Assembly: GCA_963806455.1 (NCBI GenBank)
Contig: CAWDXZ010000006.1
Coordinates: forward strand, 1-64,000
Direction: 5' to 3'
Length of the DNA stretch: 64,000 bases
From: Bog-756 sp963806455
GTDB taxonomy: Bacteria; Actinomycetota; Acidimicrobiia; Acidimicrobiales; RAAP-2
Positions 1 through 9,972 of the stretch are shown here, in pieces (within the stretch, counting starts at the first letter, position 1; every line of letters starts with the position of its first letter). Under the pieces are notes generated by a model, which saw nothing but the letters and a program-made list of their open reading frames with translations, was not told where the DNA came from and searched no databases. The position numbers were made by a program, and so were the translations under genes.

Positions 1-83
1 TTCCGCTCGGCGTCCTTTTCCTGGTCCTCAACCTCGTCGGTGACCTTGTCGGGGTTGGTAGGAGTGATCTTCTTATCGGCCAT
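1..83 (-). CDS. N-terminus of a small charged protein (runs off the window)
   Basis: Reading the minus strand from the ATG at 83-81 gives 27 codons, beginning MADKKITPTNPDKVTDE and continuing rich in Asp, Glu and Lys, still open at the window edge. An AAAGGA ribosome binding site lies eight bases before the ATG, which supports this start. The family is not recognised. It is highly hydrophilic with no membrane segment in the visible part. It is transcribed away from the cyclase-like gene at 322, so the 238 bases between them should hold two divergent promoters. Confidence 0.6.
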   Translation of the reverse strand, partial: MADKKITPTNPDKVTDEVEDQEKDAER

Positions 84-321
84 TGGAATGGTCCTTTCCG
101 CTCGGTGGTGCTCGTACTACCCATTGTTGTCCCAGGTCCTGAGTCTGTCTGTGGCCCGGGATACACAGTGAGTGTAAGGAGCATGACATTCCGCTCTCTC
201 TCGTTAGGCCGGCACGGACAACCTTGCTTAAGGCCGACTCAGGGACGGTTGGGCAGCGCGCACCACCCGTAGCGCCTGGACTGGGGATTCGCTACGCTCG
301 GGCAGCGTGGGCGGCGGTGAC

Positions 322-3300
322 ATGGGGAATTCGGAACGCCGAGGAGCCTTGTCATCTGAAGGGCGGCCAGTGGGCTCAGAACTACCCGACGGTACGGTCA
401 CCTTCGTTTTCACAGACGTGGTGGGCTCCACCGAGCTGTGGGAACAGGCTCCCACGGTCATGCGCGAGGCCATGGTGGTCCACGACCAGCTCGTGGAGTC
501 GGCGGTGACCCATCACGCTGGCGTCCTGGTTCGACCTCGGGGGGAAGGTGATAGCCGCTTCGCCGTCTTCCGGCGAGCCTCGGATGCCGTTGCCGCCGGC
601 GCACACGTGCTCGATCAGATCGAGCAGAAGGAGTGGGGCACCCCCGAGCCAATCCGCATCCGTGTGGGAGTCCATACAGGGGAGGCCGACCTCCGCGACG
701 GTGACTACTACGGGACTGCCGTGAACCTGTGTGCCCGGATCAGGGGACTGGCCGAACCGAACCAGATGGTGCTCTCCGAGGCAACAAGCCGCCTGCTCAT
801 GCGTTCGGACTCCCAGGTACAGCTCCACGAGATCGGCGCCTACGAGCTCAAGGGCCTCGCCCTGCCCGAGCGGGTGTTCGCCCTTGGCGAGGGCACCGGG
901 CCGAGTGACACCGCCACCAGGACTTCATCGACGACCGGGCGGCGGGCGAATCCGCACGAAAGGGGTTCGGTGGCCACCACCGAGAACATCACGGTGCTCT
1001 TCACCGATCTGGTGGGGTCGACTGAGCTCGCCTCGTCACTGACCCCTGAAGCGGGCGACGAGGTGCGCCGCAAGCACTTCTCGGCCCTCCGCCAAGCCAT
1101 CGCCACCTCGGGTGGCACCGAGGTGAAGAACCTGGGCGACGGCCTCATGGTCGTCTTCCCCGCCGCGTCGGCGGCCCTGGCTTGTGCGGTGGCCATGCAG
1201 CAGGCCGTCCACCGCGACAACGCCGGCGCCGAGCGTCCTCTGGGCATCCGGGTCGGGCTGAGCGCCGGGGAGGCGACCAAGGAGGCCGACGACTACTTCG
1301 GCGACCCGGTCATCGAGGCCGCCCGGCTGTGCGCCAAGGCCGAGGGCGGCCAGATCCTCGCCACCGACCTGGTGCGGGCCAACGCCGGGCGGCGGAGCCC
1401 GCACACCTTCACCTCGCTCGGCGAACTGGAGCTGAAGGGCCTGCCCGAGCCCATCGAAACCCTGGAGGTCGGCTGGGAGCCCCTGGATGCCGACGCACCC
1501 GGTCGGGAACGGCGTTCCGCTTCCGGCCCGCCTGACCCACCGTCCCGGCGTCGGGGTCATCGGCCGGGAGACGAGCTCGGCCTCTTGAGGCCGCCGCCAA
1601 ACGCGTGGCCTCCGGCGAGGGACGCGAGCTGGTCCTCATCGCCGGGGAACCGGGCCAGGGAAAGACCACCCTCGTGTCCGAGCTGTCCCGCCGACGCCCA
1701 CGACGACGGCATGACGGTGCTGCTCGGGCGCTGCGACGAGGAGGTGGGCGCGCCCTACCGGCCGTTCTGCGAGGCCCTCTCCCACTGGTCGCCCATGCCG
1801 CCGAGGCGCTGCTTCGCGCTCATGTGGACCGACCATGGTGGCGAGCTGGCCCGCATGGTGCCCGCCCTCGGACAGCGCCTGGGGGAGCTGCCGCCCCCCA
1901 GAGCACCGATCCCGACACCGAGCGCTACCTCCTCTACGCCGCCGTCGTGGGACTGCTGGAGGCGGCGAGCGCAGAGCATCCGGTGCTCCTGGTGCTCGAC
2001 GACCTGCACTGGGCCGACAAGCCGAGCCTGCAACTGCTCCGCCACGTCGTGGCCAACACCTCGGCCGCCCGACTGCTGATCCTCGGCACCTACCGCGACG
2101 CGGAGCTCTCTGCCGCCCACCCCCTCACCGAGGCCCTCGGCGGCGCTGCACCGGGAGCCGACCGGCGTGTCGACCATCGACCTGAAGGGCTTCGAGGACA
2201 CCGGGGTCATCGCCTTCATGGAGGCGGCCGCCGGGCACGAGCTCGACGACGCCGGGGTGGGCCTGGCCCATCAGCTCTACCGGGAGACCGACGGCAACCC
2301 CTTCTTCGTCTCCGAGATGCTGCGCGAACCTGGCCGAGTCGGGTGCCATCGTCCAGGACGCCGCACCGGGCGCTGGACGGCCAGAGCGACACCGAGGGCC
2401 GCTCGCCCTTCCCCACAGCGTGCGGACGGTCATCGGCACCCGGGTCTGGCACGCCTCGGGGAAGAGGCGACCAAGGTGCTGTCCACGGCGTCGGTGATCG
2501 GTCGCGACTTCGACCTCGACCTCCTGGCCGCGGCGACGAGGCGTCGACGAGGACGAGCTCATCGACCTGCTCGACGAGGCCCAGCGCGCCGCCGTGGTCA
2601 CTGAGCTCCCGATGTCGCCCGGGCGCTACAGCTTCTCCCACGCCCTCATCCAGCACACCCTCTACGAGGACCTGGTGACGACGAGGCGGACCCGCCTGCA
2701 CAAGGCGGTAGGCGAGGCCATCGAGCGCCTCTGCGGGGAGAACAGCGACGATGCGTCGGGGAGCTGGCCCGCCACTTCCTCCTCGCCACCAGACCCACCG
2801 ATGCGGACAAGGCCATCTCGCTATGCCCAGCGGGCCGGGGACGCCGCCCTGGCGGCCCTCGCTCCCGACGATGCCGTGCGCTACTTCTCTCAGGCGCTCG
2901 AGCTCGCCGCCCAGAGCGTCGAGTGTCGACCCGACTGACCCGCATCGACCTGTTGATCGGCCTCGGCACCGCCCAGCGCCAGGCGGGCATCGCCTCGTTC
3001 CGCGAGACCCTCCTGGAGGCGGCTCGACAGGCGCAAGAGCTGGGCGACACCGATCGCCTGGTGGCGGCGGCACTGGCCAACAGCCGAGGTTGGTTCAGCG
3101 CGTTGGGGCAGCTCGACGCCGAGAAGGTCGAGGTGATCGAAGCGGCGCTCGACGCCCTTCCCGATACCGACAGCCCGGAACGGGCACGTCTTCTCGCCAC
3201 GTTGTGCAGTGAGCTCAACTTCCACAGCCCACTCGAACGCCGCCTCGCCCTGGCCGACGAGGCCAAAGCGATCGCCCGTCGCCTGGGGGATCGGGCCACG

Positions 3301-4297
3301 TTCGTCGATGTCGTGACCAGGTGCGGCGCTGCCCTCATCGCCCCTTCGACACTCGCCACGGAGTTGGCGGACTTCGCGGAGGCATTCGCCACGGCCAGTG
3401 ACCTGGACGACCCCGTGGCCCTGCTTTCTGGCTGCACTTCGGTTGCAGCGCTCGCCGTCCGCGCCGGCCAGTTCGAGCTGGCCAGGGAACGTCTGGCGAT
3501 GTTGCGTGCGATGGCGGAGAAGCTCGGGCAGCCTGTGTTCCTGTGGCTGGCCAGTCTCTTGCCGACGCCTCGTTCGCCTTGCTGCACGGCGACACCGAAG
3601 AGGCAGAGCAGCTCGCCACTGCGGCCCTCGAGGTGGGCACGGCAAGCGGACAGCCCGACGCCTTTGCCTTCTACGGCGTGCAGCTCATGGCACTCGACAC
3701 GAACAGGGCCGGTTGGGGGAGCTGGTGTCGCTCATCGCCGACGCTGCTGAGCAGAATCCGGCAATACCCGCCTACAGGGCTGTTTTGGCGGTAGCACATC
3801 TCGAGGCGGGCAACGAGGAGGCGGCCCGGGAGCTGGTGGACGAGGCTGCGGCAGATTCGTTCGCCTTGCCTGACGACAGCGGGTGGTTCACGGGATGGTC
3901 AGCTACGCGAGAGGTCGTGATCGAGCTGCGGCTCCGTGCCCATGGCGAACCGTTGATCACACTGCTTGCTCCGTTCCGGGACCAGGTGCCGCACAACGGC
4001 CTCAACCCGAATCCGCCGGTGGCGACGTACCTCGGCGGGCTCGCCACCCTGGTCGACCGCTTCGAGGAGGCCGAGTCGTACTTCGAGCAGGCAGCCGAGC
4101 TCAACACCCGTGGCGAGATGAAGTTCGCGGAGGCGTACACCAACATGCTGTGGGGTCGGATGCTCCGTATGCGCAGCGGGCCGGGCGACGCCGTCCGCGC
4201 CCGGGAGCTCCTCGAGCAGGCACGGGAGAGCGCCGCCGCCCGCGGCTACGCCATCGTGGAGCGTCAGGCAAACGCCGAGTTGTCGAAACTGTCCTGA
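322..4297 (+). pseudogene. Double class III cyclase / AAA ATPase / TPR-like protein, many frameshifts
   Basis: Joined across frames, the product is about 1,320 residues. Two adenylate/guanylate cyclase catalytic domains come first (DNA about 390-890 and 975-1450), with metal-binding FTDVVGST and GEGD in the first and FTDLVGST and LGDG in the second. An AAA-type ATPase follows, with GEPGQGKT near 1640-1670 and LVLDDLHWAD near 1990-2020. A helical, TPR-like C-terminal part ends with the TGA at 4297. Such proteins are presumed cytosolic signalling ATPases. The reading frame changes repeatedly between 1500 and 3750 (about ten or more shifts), yet the joined protein shows no in-frame stop and family-like sequence throughout. 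This suggests indel errors or very recent inactivation. ATG 322 is preferred over GTG 307, although its ribosome site is weak. Confidence 0.75.
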
Positions 4298-4613
4298 TTC
4301 CCCCGGATTTTGGAGAGGATAGGCCAGGGTTCTGCGCTGATCGGACCGACCAGAACTGTTGGAGACCGCTCGGGTAGGGGGTGCCCCACTCGTGCCTGAT
4401 TGAGACTCTGAGCAGACCCTGCGGGTGATCGTAGGGTTGAGGGGTCCCGATGGGCCGGCTCTCTTTGTGCCTGCCGCCGGCTGTCCGGTTGGCTTTCTAA
4501 CGAAGTGCCTCCCGTCTGGATCTCGCCGCGATGTGGCTCAAAAGAGGAGTGTATGCACCAGATCCGAATCAGGAGTGCCCTCGCGGTTGCCATCAACCGA
4601 CAAGGAGGAGCTC
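4298..4613 (+). other. Non-coding left end of the IS110 element, candidate bridge-RNA locus
   Basis: These 316 bases separate the cyclase gene stop from the transposase ATG and hold no convincing gene. IS110-family elements are known to encode a structured bridge RNA in a long non-coding end, upstream of the transposase in the IS110 group. The length and place fit. A stretch near 4490 (GAAGTGCCTCCCG) resembles one downstream of the transposase near 5707 (GAAGTCACTCCCG). I could not fold the RNA or fix the element end. Confidence 0.35.
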
Positions 4614-5835
4614 ATGACGGTGATCATTGGGGTGGACCCCCACAAACAGAGCCACACGGCGGTGGCCATCAGCGGCGACGAACGTGAGATGACCAAGGTC
4701 ACCGTGCGCGCCTCCCGCCAGCAGACCACCAAGCTCCTCGCCTGGGCCGAGCCCTTTGAGAAGCGCATGTGGGCCATCGAGTCGGCCGGTGGACTCGGCT
4801 ACCTGCTGGCCCAGCAGCTCGTCGATGCCGGCGAACATGTGGTCGACGTCCCACCGACCTTGGCCTCGAGGGTCCGGGTACTCGGAACGGGTCGCTCGGA
4901 CAAGAACGACCCCAATGACGCGCTCTCCGTGGCAGTCGCTGCCCTGCGCTCTGAGGGGCTTCGCCGAGTCGAGGCGGCCGACCACAGCGAGATCATGCGA
5001 CTGTTGGCCAAGCGCAACCATGACCTGGGCAGGATGCGGGCCCGGTTGATCTGCAGACTCCACAACGCCCTGGCGGACCTTTCACCAGGGGGAATAGCCA
5101 AGGAGCTCTACGCATCTGACGCCGATCGGCTGCTCGAGAGCTTCGAGCCGGCGACCCCGATCGAGCACATGCGCTACGCGCTCGCCCACGAGCTGGTCAA
5201 TGACGTGCGGCGCCTCGACGAGCAGATCAAAGAGTCGCACCGTCGCATCCGCACCGCGGTGCGGGCGTCGAAGACCTCGCTCACCGAGCTCTTCGGCGTG
5301 GGCCCCGTCGTTGCCTGTGCGGTCATCGGCTACACCGGAGATGTCCGGCGCTTCGCCAGTCGGGACCACTTCGCCGCCTATGCGGGCGTGGCCCCCATCG
5401 AGCACTCTTCAGGCGGCCGGGTAGCCCACCGGCTGTCTCGGCGGGGGCATCGCAAGCTCAACAATGCCATCCACATCGTCGCGATCTCACAGATCCGCCA
5501 GCCCCACTCAGACGGTCGGGCCTACTTCGATCGCAAGGTAGCCGAGGGCAAGACCAAGCGCGAAGCCGTTCGTTCGCTCAAGCGTCAGATCTCCAACGCC
5601 CTCTACCGCCAGCTCGTCATCGACGCCGAAAGGGGTCCGGGAGGACACTAGGAAACGACTCGTTGCCTGCGTGGTCGGCTCTGCATCCTGAAGGCCGGCT
5701 CTTCGGCGAAGTCACTCCCGGACCACGACTAAGCCTAGGCACCCCTCGTGACGGGCTGATCGGCGCGCCCGAAAGGCCCTGAAAATTGGGTCTTGACTCA
5801 AAGAGGATTCGTTGCGGGGCACCCCTGGAGCCGGT
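4300..5835 (+). mobile_element. IS110-family insertion sequence (ends approximate)
   Basis: The element comprises a non-coding left part, one intact transposase gene and a short right part of about 140-180 bases ending before integrase-derived coding sequence resumes near 5830. IS110 elements usually lack long terminal inverted repeats and none is seen, so both boundaries are estimates. The right end abuts the truncated integrase, so the element may have inserted in or next to that gene. Confidence 0.5.
4614..5651 (+). CDS. IS110-family transposase
   Basis: The 345-residue protein catalyses DNA cleavage and strand transfer for the IS element. The N-terminal RuvC-like DEDD domain shows GVDPHK (first Asp, residue 8), an acidic IESAG segment and NDPNDA. 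The C-terminal transposase_20 domain shows the GVGPVVACAVIGYTGD and YAGVAPIEHSSGG motifs, with the Ser of the latter in the place of the family's catalytic serine. Length is normal for the family. The ATG at 4614 is chosen because AAGGAGGAG ends three bases before it; the frame is open further upstream but has no homologous sequence there. The gene is uninterrupted, so the element may be active. Known members are guided by a bridge RNA, for which the upstream region is the candidate. Confidence 0.93.
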   Translation: MTVIIGVDPHKQSHTAVAISGDEREMTKVTVRASRQQTTKLLAWAEPFEKRMWAIESAGGLGYLLAQQLVDAGEHVVDVPPTLASRVRVLGTGRSDKNDPNDALSVAVAALRSEGLRRVEAADHSEIMRLLAKRNHDLGRMRARLICRLHNALADLSPGGIAKELYASDADRLLESFEPATPIEHMRYALAHELVNDVRRLDEQIKESHRRIRTAVRASKTSLTELFGVGPVVACAVIGYTGDVRRFASRDHFAAYAGVAPIEHSSGGRVAHRLSRRGHRKLNNAIHIVAISQIRQPHSDGRAYFDRKVAEGKTKREAVRSLKRQISNALYRQLVIDAERGPGGH

Positions 5836-6050
5836 CGGCGGCTGGCCTTCCGGTGATCCGCCTGCATGACCTCCGCCATTCGTACGCGACCGCGGCGCTC
5901 GAAGCTGGCGTGCCGCTCAAAGTTGTCCAGGAGCGGCTAGGCCACACGTCGATAAGCATTACTGCTGACACGTACTCGCATGCCCGACCGGAGGTCGACC
6001 AAGCGGAGGCTGGCAAGGTCGCCGGGCTGATACTCGGAACCGGCGCATGA
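5793..6050 (+). pseudogene. C-terminal remnant of a tyrosine integrase
   Basis: About 70 residues match the end of the tyrosine recombinase catalytic domain: RLHDLRHSYAT carries the second Arg, ERLGH the His, and ITADTYSH the Tyr nucleophile. The N-terminal arm and core domains and the first catalytic Arg are missing, so it cannot work alone. The TTG at 5793 lies in sequence unlike an integrase; recognisable coding starts near 5830, directly right of the IS110 element. Lying about 500 bases from tRNA-Val(CAC), it is probably the relic of an element that used that tRNA as its attachment site. Confidence 0.8.
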
Positions 6051-6521
6051 CTGAAATCGGCTCTGCCCTCCTAGCCGTGAGCCCGGTTGCCGCCTGCGCA
6101 GCCGTTCTCATTTCGTTTCTCACTTTGAGGCAAGCGAACGAGACTTCGTACCGTCAGTATCGGTCGCAGGAACTGGCTGACTATGCCAAGCGTCGCAGGC
6201 GTGTCGAGCCGCGTGGCGGACTTCATCGAGGATGTCTTCAGCGGACATCCAGCGCTTGGGGTGCCGATGGGGGCAATGGGACGGTTATCCCATGCACTTG
6301 TTGGTCTGATCGACAAGCTTCCAACTTGCAACCGGATCGCACACGGCGATAGCTCAGCGACGCTCTATCGCCCGGCCCAACAGGAGCTTCAACGGGAACT
6401 CTCGGTCATTGGAGCGGCGTGTGAGATAGTCAGAGCAAGGGAATTGAAGGTAGCTCGGGTTGCAAAATGGTTGCATCGGCACCAGAGTCAACTTCCGTTT
6501 CCAAAGGCGACGGCACCCTGA
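6047..6521 (+). CDS. Small membrane-anchored protein of unknown function, frameshifted
   Basis: The ATG at 6047 overlaps the integrase stop (ATGA). The first 45 residues contain one hydrophobic segment (about residues 7-27, SALLAVSPVAACAAVLISFL) followed by a polar stretch. The frame then shifts near 6185-6200, after which a second frame continues with SSRVADFIEDVFSG and ends at 6521. Joined, it would be about 157 residues with an N-terminal membrane anchor and a helical cytosolic part. I do not recognise the family. It probably belongs to the same decayed element as the integrase remnant. Confidence 0.4.
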
Positions 6522-6537
6522 ACTGCATCTTCGCAAG

Positions 6538-6611
6538 TGGGCGCTAGAGGACTCGAACCTCCGACCTCAGCCGTGTGAAGGCTGCGCTCTAACCAACTGA
6601 GCTAAACGCCC
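6538..6611 (-). tRNA. tRNA-Val (anticodon CAC)
   Basis: The reverse complement folds as a cloverleaf: acceptor GGGCGTT with AGCGCCC, D arm GCTC/GAGC, anticodon stem CAGCC/GGCTG around loop TTCACAC (anticodon CAC), and T loop TTCGAGT between GGAGG and CCTCT. The discriminator base is A, and no CCA is encoded. The decayed integrase lies on its 3' side, the usual side for site-specific elements. Confidence 0.95.
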
Positions 6612-6696
6612 GAAACCAGACCGACCCGAGCGTCGTCCGCGGCCGGATCGGTGGCCATGGTAGCCGCCGCTCTGCCGGGCCCGGCCGGAGTTGGCG

Positions 6697-8118
6697 TCAG
6701 TTGACCAGCTGACCGGCATTCGGCGCCAGGCGGGAGAATTCCAGCGCTTCCTCCAGTGCCGCCGCTGATCTCAGTACCACCAGGTCGGCATGTTGAGGCC
6801 CGACCAGCTGCAGCCCGACCGGGAGGCCGGAGGACGACAGGCCGGCACAGACGGTGGCCGCCGGGGAGCGGGTCATGTTGAAGGGATAGGTGAAACGGAC
6901 CCAGTTGTAGTCGGGGACTCCGTTCACCATCCCCTGCCCGGCGAGCGATCGGGGCGGAGGCACAGCCGCCATCGTCGGTGTGATGAGGAGCCGGACATCA
7001 TGAAACAGCTCCACCAACCTCAGGTTCAGGACGTGGCAGGCATCCTCGGCCCGCACGACCTCCACGGCGCTCACCGCCGCTGCACCCTCCATGATCATGG
7101 CCAACAGCGGATCCAGCCGTCCGAGGTCGGGTGGTTCCGGCACGCCGGAGAGTGTCCGCAGGTTGTAGACCCCGGACAAGGTCAGCCAAGCGTCGATGGG
7201 GTCGGCTGGGAACACCGAGTCCACCTCGACGACGTCGGTGCCGAGCGTGGCCATGGTCTCGACGGCCCGCTCACAAATGGCCAGGACCTCGGCGTCGACC
7301 TCGGCATAGCCGAGGGTCGGGGACCAGGCCACTCGCCGGGGCGGCATGGGATCGTGCAGGGCGGCGATCCACGACGCTTCCGGTCGCGGCAGCGAGCGGA
7401 GATCGGTGGGATCGGGTCCGACAGCCACGTCCAGTGCCGCCACCACGTCGGCGAGCCGTCGGGCCAGCACGCCCTTGGTCGAGAGGTTCTGCCAGTCCGG
7501 GGCCGACGCTCCCCCGGCGGGCACCCGTCCGAGCGACGGCTTCATGCCCGAAAGGCCGCAGCAGGATGACGGGATGCGGATCGATCCGCCACCGTCGGAA
7601 CCGGTGGCCAATGGCACCATGCCGGACGCGATGGCGGCTGCGCTCCCCCCGGACGAACCGCCCGGCGTGTGATCGAGGTTCCAAGGGTTGAGCGTCGGGC
7701 CGAAGACCGGATTGTCGGTGTCGGCCTTCCAACCGAGCTCTGGGGTGTTGGTCTTTCCCACCACCACGCAGCCGGCCGCCACCAGGCGGGCCACCAGCGC
7801 TGAGTCCATTGCGGCTGGCAAAGTCTCTGCGAAGACCGCCGACCCGTGCGTGGTCACGAACCCGGCGGCATCTTCGAGGTCCTTCACGCCGATGGGGATC
7901 CCCGCCAGCGGTCCCGGGTCGCCACCCTCCGCCACTTTGGCGTCGACGACATCGGCTGCGGCACGGGCCCGATCCTCGTCGACAGCAACGAAGGCGTTGA
8001 TCGTCGGGTTCAGGTCGGCGATCCGCTCCAGGGCATGGTCGACGAGGTCGGCGGCCGACAGGCCACCCCGGCGCACCTGCTCGGCCAGCCCGACCACCGA
8101 TTCGGTGCGGAAGTCCAT
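6697..8118 (-). CDS. Amidase, amidase-signature family
   Basis: This 473-residue protein belongs to the amidase-signature serine hydrolases, which cleave amide bonds. The Ser-cisSer-Lys triad is visible: Lys79 in GIPIGVKDLE, cis-Ser155 in TPGGSSGGSAAA and nucleophile Ser179 in GSDGGGSIRIPSS, with the family's 24-residue spacing between the two serines. Length is typical. No GatB or GatC gene is adjacent, so a stand-alone amidase is likelier than GatA; the substrate cannot be told. No signal peptide is seen. The start ATG at 8118 lies 96 bases from the divergent VOC gene. Confidence 0.9.
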   Translation of the reverse strand: MDFRTESVVGLAEQVRRGGLSAADLVDHALERIADLNPTINAFVAVDEDRARAAADVVDAKVAEGGDPGPLAGIPIGVKDLEDAAGFVTTHGSAVFAETLPAAMDSALVARLVAAGCVVVGKTNTPELGWKADTDNPVFGPTLNPWNLDHTPGGSSGGSAAAIASGMVPLATGSDGGGSIRIPSSCCGLSGMKPSLGRVPAGGASAPDWQNLSTKGVLARRLADVVAALDVAVGPDPTDLRSLPRPEASWIAALHDPMPPRRVAWSPTLGYAEVDAEVLAICERAVETMATLGTDVVEVDSVFPADPIDAWLTLSGVYNLRTLSGVPEPPDLGRLDPLLAMIMEGAAAVSAVEVVRAEDACHVLNLRLVELFHDVRLLITPTMAAVPPPRSLAGQGMVNGVPDYNWVRFTYPFNMTRSPAATVCAGLSSSGLPVGLQLVGPQHADLVVLRSAAALEEALEFSRLAPNAGQLVN

Positions 8119-8214
8119 GGTCCCGACGGTACCGGTGGCGGACGGCGGTCACAACCGGGATGGCCCAGCCCCGCCGTTTCGACAACCCGGGGGTCTGGCG
8201 ACCAATCTCTTCCC

Positions 8215-9105
8215 GTGCCGGTCGACACCATCGAGGGGGTCGTCCTCGACCATGTGGCCCACGCCGTCCACCGCTGGCAGGACGTCTGGGGCCGCTATGC
8301 CGACGACCTCGGAGCCGCCTGGAGCTCGGGAGGGCCCGGAGCCGGGTTCGCCCCGGCTCAGCTGCGGTTCGCCAACGATGCCCGGATCGAGCTGCTGATG
8401 CCCTACGACGTCGGGGCGAACGACTTCCTGGCTCGGTTCCTCACGTCCAGCGGCCCCGGCCCCCACCACCTGACGTTCAAGGTGGCCGACCTGTCCGCCG
8501 CCATCGATCAGGCACGACGGTCGGGCTGGGAGCCGATCGGCATCGACCTCAGCCAGCCGGATTGGATGGAGGCATTCATCCATCCGAGGCAGGCCACCGG
8601 GGTCGTCGTCCAGCTGGCCCAGGCCCCGGCCCCGTGGACCAACCCGGCGCCCGACGACTACCCCCGCGGCGGGCGATCGCGTTCGGACGGGAGCGGCCCG
8701 GTCGCCCCTGCCTCTCTCGTCGGGGTCACCCACGTCGTGGCCGACGCTGCCCCGGCCACCCGGCTCTTCCTCGACCTGTTGGGGGGCGAGACCGTCGCCG
8801 AGGGACGCGCTCGGGGACAGCGCTGGGTCGACGTCAGCTGGGGAGGACCCCTGGGCCTCCGCCTGATCGCTCCGGATTCGACCGTTGCCCGCGGTCCGCT
8901 GGGCGAATGGCTGGGGGGTCGCCCCGGCCGGGTCCACCACCTGGAACTGGACGTGGAAGAGCCGGAGGGGGTGACCGAAGCCCGCCGGGCCCGTCGGGAG
9001 GATCTGGTGACGGGGCTCGAGGCGGGACCGGACCGCCTCTGGGTGGTCGAGCCCCACGCCAACGCCGGGATGCGTCTCGTCCTCAAGGATCGCCAGGTCG
9101 GGTGA
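8215..9105 (+). CDS. VOC superfamily (glyoxalase/bleomycin-resistance fold) protein
   Basis: The 296-residue protein appears to hold two vicinal-oxygen-chelate halves, about residues 5-150 and 165-290. The first has DHVAHAVHRWQDVW near its start and GPGPHHLTFKVADL; the second has VGVTHVVADA and GRVHHLELDVEEP. The HH pairs fit metal ligands of this fold, as in methylmalonyl-CoA epimerases or ring-cleavage dioxygenases. The exact reaction is unknown. The GTG at 8215 is the first start next to recognisable sequence; the open frame runs much further upstream, but that part lies antisense to the amidase gene. Confidence 0.75.
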   Translation: MPVDTIEGVVLDHVAHAVHRWQDVWGRYADDLGAAWSSGGPGAGFAPAQLRFANDARIELLMPYDVGANDFLARFLTSSGPGPHHLTFKVADLSAAIDQARRSGWEPIGIDLSQPDWMEAFIHPRQATGVVVQLAQAPAPWTNPAPDDYPRGGRSRSDGSGPVAPASLVGVTHVVADAAPATRLFLDLLGGETVAEGRARGQRWVDVSWGGPLGLRLIAPDSTVARGPLGEWLGGRPGRVHHLELDVEEPEGVTEARRARREDLVTGLEAGPDRLWVVEPHANAGMRLVLKDRQVG

Positions 9106-9239
9106 GGCGGCTGCGCCGGCCCGGTGACGGTGGCGGTGCCGGTGACGGTGACGGCGAATGCCGGACCCGCCGGGCCGGTGACCGTGCCGGCTCGGCCGGG
9201 CGGGAGCCCCGGCTCCGAAGGCCGATAGCCTTTGAACCG

Positions 9240-9965
9240 ATGGCCCGACGCTCCGCCGACCAAGGTGACGAGGAAGCCCTCGATGATGGGCCTGAGGACG
9301 TCCCTGACGAGGATTCGCGCCCCGAGCCCGGGCGACCGCGGCGCGCCAGGGCCAGCAGCCAGTCGGCAACGCGGCGGGGCCCTGCCGAGGGGTCCAGCAA
9401 GTGGGCCATCGACCGGTTGGACGAGCGCGAAAGGCGTTTCTCGTTCGTGGCCGCCGGAGGCGCCGTCCTCTTCGGCGTGGTCGTCTACCTGGCCGAGACG
9501 GAGAATTCCAGCTTCCGGCTGCACAAGGGCCAGCTGACCCCGCAGACGACCCTGATCGTCGGCCTGGTGGCCGGTGCCTTGCTGTTCGGTGCCACCCTCC
9601 TCGGCCGCCGCGCCCCGATCGGCTTCCTGGCCATGTTCACCGGGATCGCCTTCAGCAACTCCTTCTTCCTCCTGTCGCTGCCCTTCCTGGCCCTCGCCAT
9701 CTGGATCCTCTATCACTCCTACAAGATCCAGAAGGAGACCTCGGCCAAGCTGCGAGCCGCCCGGGCCGAATCGAGGGCGAACCGGTCGGCCCCGGCCCGC
9801 GCCGAGGCCGGCTCGACCAAGACCCGTGCCGGCTCCACCAAGAAGGGCCGCGCCTCGGGCCCGGCCAGGCCGGAGGGCAACAAGCGGTATACGCCCAAGC
9901 GGCCGCCCCCTCCCGCCCCGAAGCCGTCCCGCCGCGACCGCAAGGCCACCCGGACCTCCGACTGA
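9240..9965 (+). CDS. Membrane protein with charged tails, unknown function
   Basis: The 241-residue product has an acidic, disordered N-terminal tail (about residues 1-65). Three hydrophobic segments follow, around 73-88 (FVAAGGAVLFGVVVYL), 105-122 and 127-155. The C-terminal tail is basic, rich in Lys, Arg, Ala and Pro. No catalytic motif is visible. The ATG at 9240 follows TAGCCT closely with no ribosome site, so the message may be leaderless. It stops eight bases before the convergent TetR gene. Confidence 0.7.
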   Translation: MARRSADQGDEEALDDGPEDVPDEDSRPEPGRPRRARASSQSATRRGPAEGSSKWAIDRLDERERRFSFVAAGGAVLFGVVVYLAETENSSFRLHKGQLTPQTTLIVGLVAGALLFGATLLGRRAPIGFLAMFTGIAFSNSFFLLSLPFLALAIWILYHSYKIQKETSAKLRAARAESRANRSAPARAEAGSTKTRAGSTKKGRASGPARPEGNKRYTPKRPPPPAPKPSRRDRKATRTSD

Positions 9966-9972
9966 CCGCCGT

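Noticed and set aside
6697..8118. Amidase as the GatA subunit of Glu-tRNA amidotransferase
   Set aside because: No gatB or gatC is adjacent and the sequence shows only general amidase-signature motifs.
9110..9195. GGTGACGGTG-type low-complexity repeats
   Set aside because: Imperfect short repeats of Gly/Val-like codons in a GC-rich gap; no unit length, spacing or hairpin that suggests a CRISPR or binding array.
8160..9965. A 601-codon plus-strand frame spanning the VOC gene and the next membrane gene
   Set aside because: Only its last part (from 9240) looks like protein; the first 360 codons are Arg/Pro-rich shadow of the VOC gene.
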